64,000 nt of DNA from Panicum virgatum. Its lineage: Eukaryota; Streptophyta; Magnoliopsida; Poales; Poaceae. Below, in pieces: positions 44,233 through 54,270 of the stretch; position 1 is the first letter of the stretch, and each line of letters begins with the position of its first letter. The notes beneath the pieces are model-generated. The model ran no database searches. It was not told the origin of the DNA and worked only from the letters and a program-made list of their open reading frames with translations. The DNA lies in NCBI RefSeq assembly GCF_016808335.1, contig NC_053142.1:46047674-46111673 (forward strand). The letters are read 5' to 3'. The position numbers were made by a program, and so were the translations under genes.

Positions 44233-47200
44233 CTATTGCGCGGCCGCGATCATGGACGACGACCGGTGGCTGGGCCACGGCGGCGGCGGCGTCCACGCCG
44301 GGCGCTTGCGCTGGTGGTGCTTGGGGCCGTGCGAAGCCACCTCCAGCTCCGAGGTCAGGATCTCGAACATCACCTGCACGTCCTTGTAGCCACAGGTCTG
44401 CACATCCTCGTGAAGCTTCAGTATGCTGCCGCCGCTGCCTGCAAGAGGAGGTTCAGGGATAAGGATTTTGTCACTGTCATGAGTCGTCCCAAAGGGAAAG
44501 GATTCAGGGATCAAAGAGAATTGTGACAGGGAGGCGTCTTTTCTGTCCACTTTGTTTAGTGGAGGAAAAAAAAAGGCGTGGAATGATGGCCGCCTTTTGA
44601 CCTTCCGATTTTGGGTGGAGAGGGATGAAATGTGATATTTGTGACATTGTTGGTGCTAAAATAGTGAATTATTCGTGCTGATGTCAGCGTTACTTTAGTC
44701 TATATCAATTTTTGCTTTTGCCAAGAATCTATAAGTTGCAGCGAAGACCGGAATTCATTCCACTATCTGAAGAAAAAGGAATCTCTCTTGTCTCCCTCCA
44801 ATTTGTTCAACACAACTTTTTTTCTTTTGTTTTCTGAGAGGATATGTTGAACGCAACTTAGTTTCATGGGCCTCGCTTGCACGCAAAAGGCCCATCGGAG
44901 CATGAGACGGAGGGCCCATTCACACGGATGGGCCTTTACTGGCAATCCAATCGGGCTCACTACCAATTACCCAGCTACCAGCCCAGCCAAGCTCTAGAAA
45001 GTTGAAAATTCTAAAAAAGAGAGAGAGAGAGAAAAAACTTTAGAAAGTTGAAAAGCAACAAAACTACTCAGTCATCAAGAAAGGAAGAACAGATACGGAG
45101 AATAGAAGATGCTGAGGTTGCATCGCTCCCAGCAGGAAGCACAAAGACGAACGCTAAGAGCGTGCACCGAGCAGCAGCATCTCTTCAACACGCGCATATA
45201 CGAGATTCTACCGAGACAGCAATTCGTCCACTTCACCGGTTCATCCTTATCTAGTACTACCGTCCACTCCACTTTCACGGAACCGAGAACATTTCCTCCC
45301 CCGAGTTCTCACCACCAAGCTCGTCTGCACTTCTCGGCCGACATGGCTTTATTCGGTTTCGATCAGGACCCCGGGCAAGTCGAGTCTTTTTTTTTTTTTT
45401 GATGAAGGTAAGCAAGTCGAGTGCTTTACCGAGAACGAGCACCATCCCCAAGTCAAGTCACTGTCCCCCGGCCCGGCCCGTAGTGAGTGGCACGGCTCTC
45501 CGCCGCCCGGCATCCACGACACCGCCAACGGATGGCCGGGGACAAAATGGAAAGCGGCTACCACGGCGGCGGAAAGGTCGCCGCCCCGTCACCCCCGCGC
45601 TGCCGATCACGTACTCCATCAGTAGGCAGTAGCCGCGCTGCTGCATCCAACCTCCAACGGGAAAGAAAAGCGGCCTCCGCGAAGACGGCATGATTCGAAG
45701 CGAAGCGATGCTACCTGCTTATTAGCTTAACTGTCTTGGACAGGGACCCGGCATGATTTCAGTACGCTCACGGAGGGACAGGGACCCGGCATGATTTCTG
45801 TACGCTCACGGAGGCTAGCTAGGAGTACTCTCGTTACTAGACGAACGATGATGATGTGCTACTGGTACTACTGATAGATCAGATCAGTGTCCTACCCCTA
45901 CTCTTGTTCCAACGGTTGGGGTTGTAGACAAGTTGGAAGCGAGTGGTTAAAAAAAGTTGATGGGCCGGGCGTACGCGCCGACGGCATTATCTCCCACTGA
46001 TTGCACTGTCCCCGGCGTCGCTGTCCAGCGCCGCGTCGACGTAGAGGAAGGGAGGACCTCGCCGCCGCACGGAGAGAATCTCCCGGCTGCGGCTCGATCG
46101 GGGCCGGCGCCGCCGCAACTCTGCCGCAAAGCCCGGGTTCACACCGCGACTTCGCCACAGCTGAATCATTGGAGGGAGGGCACGGCACTACGCGCTTGAA
46201 GGAAGGGACAACGAGATCAGAATTCAGAGCAGGAGCTGCGACGGAACAGAACAAGCGGGAGCACCCCCACTTGGCCTGCGGCCGTCGCTGTTCTCGACTG
46301 AGAATTCAGGTCCAGATTTGCGCGTCGGCTGAGCTGAAGGCGACGCGCGGTGCGGATCCGGGATAGAGACATTGGATGATGGGGGGCTCATTACTCATTG
46401 CTACTACGACTCATCAGCATTGGTAGTTTGGCGGAGGAAGATCTGGAGCTGGCACTGATGGCCACCGGTGGCGGTACGGGGGCACAGTACTGGTTAGTTG
46501 GGGAGCCTACCCGGCCGACGTGGTCGTGGCCGCGCCCATCTCCGTCGTGACACGCGGCGGCGCCGATTCAGTGGAATATGGTAGTACTAGGTACTGCCAC
46601 CAACAGTGGCAAGATCTCACTGTTTGGTGCTGCTAATTCCTCTGCAGGTTCGCTGCAGAGTCTCTGTCGGCTGTGAGCTCGTAATGCACATTTGCACTGT
46701 GCCGCGCCCACAGGGAGGTTGACTCTCTCTGACAACATTAAGTTCGGTGTGGTAGTAGTACACACCTCTGCTATGCCACTTTGGAAATCCAAAGATTTTT
46801 TGTGTGCATCACTGCATCAGACACCAACCAACCAATTCTCTCTCTCTCTCTCTCCCTCCCCTTTTGGTAAAATTTACAAAGCTTAGGGGAACTAGAACTT
46901 TGGAGAGAGAGTGTGTTAGTGGGAGCTGTGGAGGCGATAAAGGGAAAGATTATTTCTACATGGAACTTAAAAGGTCTGATCAGCACGGCTCTAGTCTCTG
47001 CTATCTTCTCTCTAGTGGAGAAGAATCACATTCCACCATGAATAAGTGCTTGCCCGCTGGGGAAGCGAATAGTCAACGAATTGAAGGTTACGGATCAAAG
47101 TTGCTCAAGAATTTACAGGGTCTATAAATTACTAGCACTGAATATTGATGGTTTCTAGAGGCAGCACGGTTTTGAGAGTGACTGATTCTTTGTCACTAAC

Positions 47201-47875
47201 GCCAAGAATGCCAAGAAATTTTGAGGGCCAAGTAAATCGGCAAAGTTTCTTTACAGAAGTCCTTTTTTGGTTAAAAAAAAGCTTCTGGAATCTTCAAAGG
47301 GAAACAGGGAAAATAAAACTGGTTTAAGAAGAGAGATGATTAGCGTGCAAGCCCCTAGCATTCGTGGACTCTGGTGCCGTTCAACGGAATTAAACTTCAC
47401 CGACACTCGTGCTACTTATCCCGTTGCAGATTTCAGTTTAACGACATGAACGAAACATCCACAAACTGAACCTTCAGTGTGATCGAGAAGACTCTACTCA
47501 AAGGGCAAAACAAGAACTAACGCGACGCGAGGACGCAGATCGTTTCCAGGAAACGAAAAAACTAATTCGTGAATAGAACCAGCCCATGGTGATCACACAC
47601 AGCTAACGCCCAAGAACATGGCGGCGGCGACTTGGCCGAGCTCAAAGAATTGTCCGTCCCCGCACGAAAACCAGAGCTCCACCGGCGACAAGCCTACCCA
47701 GGCGCCTACTCGATCGCAGCCGTTCGTGTTCGTGCGGTGGCGAAGGTTGAAAACAAGGGCGCCGGGGTCGATGGTGCCGCGTACCTGTGTTGCGCGCGCG
47801 GATGCGGACGCCGGTGGAGACGGCGGCCCACGCGCGGCGCGCCGGGGAGACCACCTTCTTCCGCCACCACGCCAT
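44233..47875 (-). CDS. Conserved 98-residue plant protein of unknown function (2 exons)
   Basis: Exon 1 (47875-47785) encodes MAWWRKKVVSPARRAWAAVS and ten more residues. Exon 2 (44438-44233) begins GSGGSILKLHEDVQTCGYKD and continues VQVMFEILTSELE to a Pro/Ser/His-rich tail. The join (AACACAG/GT ... CTTGCAG/GC) keeps the frame across a 3346-bp intron. I remember the pair of motifs, the basic MAWWRKK-type start and LKLHEDVQTCGYxDVQVMxEML, together in small proteins of many flowering plants. No function is known to me. The basic start could bind membranes or nucleic acid, but that is a guess. A (GA)n tract (48054-48079) lies in the probable leader, with an ATAAAAAG box at 48195-48202. No damage was seen. 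Confidence 0.8.
44439..47784 (-). other. Long intron of the 98-residue gene
   Basis: No second gene was recognised in the intron. It holds a poly-T run (45389-45402), a tandem duplication of GGACAGGGACCCGGCATGAT and its following bases (45738-45813), a GC-rich block (45960-46170) and a (CT)n run (46838-46856). ORFs here overlap on both strands with no recognised motif. Confidence 0.5.
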
Positions 47876-48048
47876 GACAGCGCGCACGGGCGCCGGGATC
47901 CTCGCGGCGGCCAGCCTCGACGCTCGCTCCCCTCCGGTCTCCTCTCCCCTGTGCCCGCCTCGCTCGCTCGCGCGCCGCCCCGGCCTCCGCTCCTGCTTTG
48001 TGACCTGCCTGGTGCGGCTGCAACTGCTCGTTGCTGCCGCTGCTGCTG

Positions 48049-48079
<31 letters not shown>

Positions 48080-48577
48080 GGGGTCAGAGCAGCGTGTGCT
48101 GGTTCGTTACGGCAGTTTTATTGGCCCGGCCGCCGCCGACGGCCGCTGCCTGCCTCCGCGGTTTGGGTGTGCGTGCGGCCGTGCGCGTCCTCTGCTTTTT
48201 ATCCGCGTGCCTTTTGCGAGGTCGGGCGGTGCGCGAGTGCCCTGCCGCCCGCCAACGGCCGCTGCTGGCGAGCTATTCCAATCCCCCACCGGTCACGGCC
48301 AGCCGCGCGCCGCCCGGTCCGGTCCTCGTGGCGCCACGCGAGCGGAACACTTGTGGGCTGAGAGGCGCGACGGCCAACGCCTCCCGGCTCGGACCGGGCC
48401 ACCGGGAATTTGACCCGAGCGCGACCCGCACCGCCCCCCTGGACCCTGTGCGTGCGGGCGGGCGTGCGTGCGGTGGTTATTAGTCTGGAACCGCCCGGCG
48501 ACCGCGACGGCGCGACCTAACCTTGGGCGGCACGCTGGTGTCACGGTCCACCTCTCCCCTTCCGTCGTCAGGGTTCA
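47876..48577 (-). promoter_or_regulatory. Leader and promoter of the 98-residue gene
   Basis: A GC-rich leader-like region contains a (GA)n microsatellite (48054-48079) and a TATA-like ATAAAAAG at 48195-48202 on the minus strand. Several ORFs of 60-250 codons cross it in all frames; they reflect GC content. Upstream sequence to 48577 shows nothing else. Confidence 0.4.
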
Positions 48578-48913
48578 GGGGTGTTTTGGAATAGGGACTT
48601 AAAAAAAGTCCCAGAGACTTTTTAGTATTTAGAAATATTAAATAAATGTTAATTATAAAACTAACTGCAGAACCCCGGGGCTAAACTGCGAGACGAATCT
48701 AATGAGGTATCTTAATCCATGATTAACTAATGGTTACTGTAGCATCACTGTAGCAAATTATGAATTAATTAGGCTCATTAGATTCGTCTCGCGAAAAAGC
48801 ACTCAGCTGTCAAAAAACATTTATAAACAGATTTTATTTAATACTATAAAATAGTAAGATTCCTTTTGATGTGATAGGGACTTCTGAAAAAAGTTGAGAT
48901 CCAAACAAGACCT
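48578..48913. mobile_element. MITE of the ACAGTAACCAT family
   Basis: The ends GTGTTTTGGAATAGGGACTT and, inverted, GTCTTGTTTGGATC, with an internal AGTCCCTAT, are complementary. GCGAGACGAATCTAATGAGG, GGTTACTGTAGCATCACTG and GCTCATTAGATTCGTCTCGC are typical of the family. Confidence 0.8.
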
Positions 48914-48974
48914 TAGTTAGGTATCCTGCTAAAGTTTGACACGGAGGCTGTTTCCAATAGGAACGTGTGTGACT

Positions 48975-49353
48975 TAGACCTGGGCATGGGTCACCCGACC
49001 CGAACAACCCGACCCAACCCGCCCGAAAAAAACCCGACCCGACCCGACCCGACCCGAGCTACGTGGCAGGTGGGCGCGGGCCGTATTTTTTGACCCGCAA
49101 CAATCGACGGGCCGGGCACGGGCCGTGATTTTTGACCCAAAACCCGACCCAACCCGAAAAACCCGACCCAAAGGCCAAAAAACCCGACCCAACCCGAAAA
49201 AAAACCCGACCCGACACGCCCGCGCAGGGTGCACGGGCCAACCCGACCCGACCCGGTGATAGGTATGGGTCGGGCGCGGGCCGTCCTATGCGACCCGTGA
49301 CCCGACCTTGACCTGACCCGAACCCGACCCGACCCGACGTTTGCCCAGGTCTA
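48975..49353. mobile_element. Non-autonomous hAT element of ACCCG words, 379 bp
   Basis: Inverted ends TAGACCTGGGCATGGG and TAGACCTGGGCAAACG with an exact 8-bp duplication GTGTGACT (48967-48974, 49354-49361). Most of the element is made of ACCCGACCCG runs facing GGGCCG words. It has the same layout as the 555-bp hAT at 27428, with a different word. Confidence 0.92.
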
Positions 49354-49726
49354 GTGTGACTGCAGGCTATGGGTGATGGTGAACTCCTAGCTCTAACCTC
49401 TCAAAAAAAACTGCTAGATCTCTTATTTGGCTACGGCTGCCAGAGTTGCTGACAATCACAGATCCTGGTGGGGAATGAAGAAGAACAAACATTTCTCACA
49501 ATTTTCTCTCACTCTATCATTTCAAAAAAAAAATCTCACTCTTATTCCTCTGGAGAAATCGGCGTCTTGCATGCAGGCCACCAGAATTCGTGGATTCGGG
49601 GCCATCATGGGCTCAAGATACCTACTACCTCTGCCTACAAGAATTTTCTTGCGCTGATCCTGCACTGGGCCAGACGATTGCACAGTCGCATGGAGCAGCC
49701 TTGTGAAGTGCATCTAGACCGATAGA
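49354..49726. other. Intergenic, no gene recognised
   Basis: Small ORFs on both strands at 49427-49725 show no family motif. Confidence 0.4.
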
Positions 49727-51437
49727 TGTAAATGATAAGTTTCGGTGATTAATAACAACCATATGCGACTAACGTGTGTTTTGAAGGAAAAAATTATTGT
49801 TTAATTTAGTCTCATATGAAATGTGAAAAGAGACCCCTCAATTCGGAACAATCATGCGTGCCAAGGACTCAATTTCAAAGATTAAGGACCTTTCTAGTCT
49901 CAAGTATCACAAGGAGATGAAGGACACTTGATTTAGATAGGGTTTATAGTTTTTAGTTCTTGACCGTACTATTAAGAGGGGTTCATGAGTTAGTAGCTTG
50001 ATCAAAATTTGAGTTGGCCTTAGAAATCTTGGACACTCTCAAAAACAGCTCAAGATGGTCATTAGAAGTTAACACAACACTTGGAAGAAGAAACAATCGA
50101 AGTTACATTGAAATCCAAGTCAATTCAGCTGAAAACCAGGAAAAACAGCAGCACCGGTTGAACCGGTGCACTAGCGTCGGAGCATCCGATACTTGGCGGA
50201 AGGACCGATGCCCTGTCGGTCTATCTTCTTTGGATGAAGGCAGAAATCAAGTCTAGCACCGGTTGAACCGATGGTCAAAAAAGTAAGCACCGGTGCAATG
50301 GAAGTTCTTTGTTCCAGAGAGCATGTTTTGGTGGACTTCAACTTCTCTTCAGCACCGGTTGAACCGACGCTTCGGAATCAAAGCACCGGTGCATTGAACG
50401 TCCTATGTTCCAGAGAGCTTGATTGAATTGATCAGTGAACCTCTTCAGCACCGGTTGAACCGATGCCCCTACGGAGCATGCACCGGTGCATTAAAGTAAG
50501 CCTGGACACTGTGTCAGAACCCCAACGGCTACAATTTAGACACAGAGAGACCGGTTGAACCGACGCCTCAAAACTGACACCCATCGGTTCTTCCGGTGCT
50601 CACGGTTTTTCTGCAGTGGACTTCCAACGGCTATGTAACTCCTTCCACTCTATATAAGGGCACCCCATGGCTCATTTCAGTTGCCTTTGACACCCTGAAT
50701 ACTTGAGGCCACCCTTGAGAAGAAGAGAAAGTGCTTTGAGCAAACAAGAGAAGATCTAGTAATTTGTTTGTGCTTCAACCTTGAAGAATCCATCCTTTGC
50801 AAGTGTAGCAAGTGTGCTTAAGCTAGGGCCAACTGAGTGTAGGTCAAGTGAAGGCTTAGGAGCTTGTTACTCTTGGTGTTTGACGGCACCTAGCCGGTCT
50901 TGGTGATCGGGAGGTTCTTGGTGAGCTCTTGGTGTTTGTGGGAGCCCCAAGACAAGAAAATTGTATACGGTGTGAAGCTCGCCGTTCCGGAGATGGAGAA
51001 AGAGCATTCTTAGTGATCACTTGCTCCTTGGTGAAGCAAGGGAGCTATACCCTTGTGTGGGTGCTCCAACGTGGATTAGGGGAGAGCGTGAACTCCTCGA
51101 TACCACGGGAAAAAATCCGGTTGTCTCGTGTCTCTTACTTTTATTTCAAGCAATTAAATCCTTTTTGTTGTTACTCTTATCTTTGATTGCTTGTAGTTTG
51201 ACTAGGACAACTTGCATGGTAGTGTGATCTTTTACTTAGGTTTAATCTTGCTAGTGTGATATCTTTTAGGCAACTTGATCATGATAGTGTGTTTACCTAC
51301 CTAAGAACCTTGTGCTAGCATGCTCTAGTGGCTAGGTTTCAAATTTATAGATTGGGCAATACTAGTCTAGGTTAAGGACTTGATAGAAATTTAAAAAAGT
51401 CCCAATTCAACCCCCTTCTTAGGCCACGATCCTTACA
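49727..51437. mobile_element. TG...CA-type element with ACCGGT words, about 1.7 kb
   Basis: The left end TGTAAATGATAAGTTTCGG and the right end ACGATCCTTACA give inverted TGTAA termini. The right-end block, read inverted, has GGCCTAAGAAGGGGGTTGAA, similar in layout to the CCTAGAGGGGGGG block at the start of the element at 7321. No matching 5-bp duplication was found, so one border may be wrong or eroded. No protein was recognised. Confidence 0.65.
50151..50600. repeat. Array of ACCGGT palindromic words, period about 100 bp
   Basis: GCACCGGTTGAACCGATGC-type words start at about 50151, 50256, 50352, 50448 and 50549. Between them lies a second word type, GCACCGGTGCA (50287, 50382, 50480), and a final variant CATCGGTTCTTCCGGTGC near 50582. 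The sequence between words is only loosely repeated (CTATGTTCCAGAGAGC, for example). Confidence 0.88.
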
Positions 51438-52015
51438 CCTTGGCGCTACGTGCCACTTGACAGAGGAACAGAATTCCGTTTCCTCCGTTTCAGCGAAGAT
51501 TTCCTCGACCCGATCGTCCGGCAGCAAGGAGTAAAGGCGTGGCCCTCCGTAACAAGAAACGAAGGATTGGTCATCGGTGCAAGCTTTGGCCAAAAAAAGA
51601 AGAACCACTATGAGCACTGTTGCGCCCACTCAGGGAAGGGACGAGGATGCGCAAGAGACAAACGACCCGTCGGCGACGGGCAGGCGAAAGCAACCGCGGG
51701 AATCGGATCAGGGGCTACCGCTTCGAGATTTTGTAGGATTTCGACCAGATCCTCACAAGTTTACTCTATGACCGCCCGGCCGCCAATGGCCACGGCGTCG
51801 AGCCGCGAGCCGTTCGTGGCGGGCGGCGCCGCCCGCCTGCTGCTCGATGCTCTCGTGCGCCATCCCAAATTAGGCAGCCCGTAACTGGCATGCGCGCGCG
51901 AGGTTCACTCCACGCCTCTCCTTTTCCTCGCGCGCTCGTACACCCCCTGTGATTATAATTGGGAGTGGCCAGCCAGAGACGAGACCGAGGAGCTAGGCTC
52001 GGCCGCAGCGCGCCG
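51438..52015. other. Unassigned sequence upstream of the 152-residue ORF
   Basis: A minus-strand ORF (51372-51629) has protein-like stretches such as YSLLPDDRVEEIFAETEETE, but it runs into the neighbouring element and I recognise no family. Positions 51890-52015 may hold the promoter and leader of the next gene. Confidence 0.35.
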
Positions 52016-52474
52016 ATGGATCTCAAGGAAGGAAGGCAGGCGAGCCGCGGCAGGGCGGGCGGCCCGCCGTCGCGGCTGTCGTGCACCACGGGGCCCCCGC
52101 GCCGCGTGTCGTTCGCCGTCGACGGCCCGCCGCAGCCGCAGACGGCCACCTGCTGCACGGCGCTGCAGCGGGGCTTCGCGCCCGACAGCCGCGTGCAGCC
52201 GCGGTACGCGCCCGTGCGGACGCCCGCCTCGGCGGCCCTGCTGCAGGTGGGCGAGGACGACGACCGCCAGCCGCAGTCCGCCAAGGACGGCGCCGGCAGC
52301 GGCGGCGAGGAGATGGTCGCGGCGGCGGCGGCGGCCGTCCGCAAGTGGAAGTCCGCGGTGGAGGACGGGGACGTGGCGCAGCTCGCTGAGACCCCGCGGC
52401 TCCGGCGTAGCGGCGGCGTGCGCCGGGACTGGAGCTTCGAGAACCTCCCCGCGGGCAAAAACGCCGCCGCCTAG
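52016..52474 (+). CDS. Hypothetical protein, 152 residues
   Basis: This is an intronless GC-rich ORF beginning MDLKEGRQASRGRAGG. Distinct stretches are RRVSFAVDGPPQPQTATCC, RVQPRYAPVRTPASAALL, a poly-Ala/Val run followed by RKWKSAVEDGDVAQLAETP, and RRDWSFENLPAGK at the end. The non-repetitive character and a single clean frame suggest a real gene, but I recognise no family and predict no domain, signal peptide or membrane segment. An in-frame ATG at 51959 would add 19 residues; the one at 52016 has the better context (CCGATGGA). ORFs of similar length occur on the minus strand, so GC-driven chance remains possible. Confidence 0.5.
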   Translation: MDLKEGRQASRGRAGGPPSRLSCTTGPPRRVSFAVDGPPQPQTATCCTALQRGFAPDSRVQPRYAPVRTPASAALLQVGEDDDRQPQSAKDGAGSGGEEMVAAAAAAVRKWKSAVEDGDVAQLAETPRLRRSGGVRRDWSFENLPAGKNAAA

Positions 52475-53127
52475 CTCCCTCGACAGTCGCCGCCTCTGCA
52501 TAGGTAGCCAGCCTGCAGTGCAGCAGCCTAACGCAAGCACTTCCCGGGCGATCTGATGAATACAAAATTTAGTCATCAGTATTCAAAGCAAATTACAAAT
52601 CCCACCCGTTCTAACCAATCAAGCTTTCCCCTAGACGTCCACACACGCTGCAGTAAAAACGTCCATCCCAAGATGTCACGCAAATTACTCCATGATTGGA
52701 GTAAACGATCCCAGGAGCAGTACTCGATTTGAAATCTCCTGACCTGTCTGACCATGATTGGCCGTCGCAAAATTTTTACATATTTTCGATAAAAGAATTT
52801 GTACATATTTAAGTACTATGTGATGATTTTGTCCAATGGAGTGCATATATTTATCCCCGTAAAAAGGAAGAACAGTGTACCCTGGAGCATTGAGCAACGC
52901 GGAGAGGAACTTCATTTTTCTGTTGAGACATGCCTTTTACTGTTGCATGCGGAATTCAAGCAGTGCATTTTGGCAGGAAACGTTCCTGACCTGGTAACCA
53001 TACGGAGATGATACCAAGCGTCATTTTATTTTACTCTTGAAACGTGCCTCAACAAAGCGCAGAACACCAAAGCAAAGCACTGGAGGATCGAGTAAGACAT
53101 TCAAAAACGGAAAAAAATAAAAACATG
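52475..53127. other. Intergenic, no gene recognised
   Basis: AT-rich sequence. A stretch reading AAACGATCCCAGGAGCAG at 52701-52719 is shared with 41719-41737, hinting at an uncharacterised repeat. Nothing else was seen. Confidence 0.4.
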
Positions 53128-53204
53128 CGCCGTTGCCAGGGATCGAACCCGGGTTCACCTGCGAGACAGGCGGGAATACTCACCACTATATATACTACAA
53201 CGAC
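53128..53204 (-). tRNA. tRNA-Asp(GTC), possibly a pseudogene
   Basis: The 77-nt minus-strand sequence starts GTCGTTGTAGTA and ends with an acceptor strand CAACGGC and discriminator G. The seven acceptor pairs form with one G-T, and the T-arm GGGTTCGATCCC is intact. The anticodon loop is CTGTCTC, with GTC as anticodon (Asp). Oddities relative to the usual plant tRNA-Asp: four extra bases (TATA) that enlarge the D-loop, a mismatch in the middle of the anticodon stem (C opposite A), and T instead of A at position 37. CCA is not encoded, as expected. It may be transcribed, but its function is doubtful. Confidence 0.75.
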
Positions 53205-54270
53205 TTCGCTGATTAAGTTCTTTAACCTAATTAATTGTTCTCATATTAGTCTTAATTTGGCCCAAACGGATTTTCTCTTGGCATGTCAAAGAGGTCCGCC
53301 ACTCCGGCCTCGCGGCCAGCACGGCGGCGGCGCCAGCATTTGGTACCTGGCGTTCGACGACTGGGAGAAGGGGTACAACATCTACAGACAACAGGGTGCC
53401 GGAGGACGTGGACGACCGTCCCCAGGCCTCGACGCGCGCCCCCGCCGAGTCCCCGCTCGTCCGCATCGAGGCCCAGGCGCCCAGCAGGGCAGCAGGCCAG
53501 CACCCCCCTTCTCGCGCTCCTTCGTGGCCCACGGCACCAAGTTCTTCGCGGCGTCTTTTTTATTTTTGTATTTTCAAAAAAAAATTTACAGAAATATATT
53601 TTTGGTTTTAAGTTTTACAGTTCTATACCCCTAAAGCCCAGCAGGGGGCGGCAGGGGGCCTACCGCCCGGCAGGGAGGCGGTAGGGACCTATATGTAAAT
53701 AAAAATAAATTTAATTTGCGCAGAGGTCTTTGGAGGGAGCCTGCCGTCCCCCTGCCGGGCGGCATGCCCCCTGCCGTCCCACCAGTTGGAGGCAGGGGGC
53801 CTGCCGCCCGGCAGGGGGGCGGCAGGCTCCCTCCTCAAATATAAAACTCCGCCCCTTCCCTATGCGTCCTCATTTTCTGCCCACGAGATCCAGAGAGGGG
53901 AGAGGGAGAGAGGAGGGGTGAGGGAGGTAAAAAAACCGGTGAAGCTCTGCATGATTTTTGATCCGAACCGCAGGTAACCAATATTTCTCAACTTTGTCAT
54001 TCCAGATTTTTTTGTATGTTTAATTTTATGATTAGTATTTTTTTATTATTGTAAGCACTTAGGGTTCAGATTAGTGGTTATAATTGAAGGCATAGTATAT
54101 TTGTAGATATTAGATTAATTAAAATGAAGTCTTTGCATGGCCATATATGTCGAGCAAAGTGGCATTTCAAGTTCATTACGGTGACTTCTATAGAATTACT
54201 CATGATTCCTATGGAGTAAATCTATCAGCATTGTAAAGAAGACAGTGCAGTCTAGATAAACCCCTAGAGA

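Noticed and set aside
47618..48361. 247-codon plus-strand ORF
   Set aside because: GC-rich, contains the (GA)n repeat as RERERE and overlaps exon 1 of the recognised minus-strand gene; a shadow.
51372..51629. 85-codon minus-strand ORF with acidic, protein-like stretches
   Set aside because: It reads across the border of the neighbouring element and no family could be named.
51766..52576. Minus-strand ORFs of 180-230 codons opposite the 152-residue ORF
   Set aside because: Arg/Pro/Ala-rich antisense frames typical of GC-rich DNA; the plus frame has more protein-like stretches.
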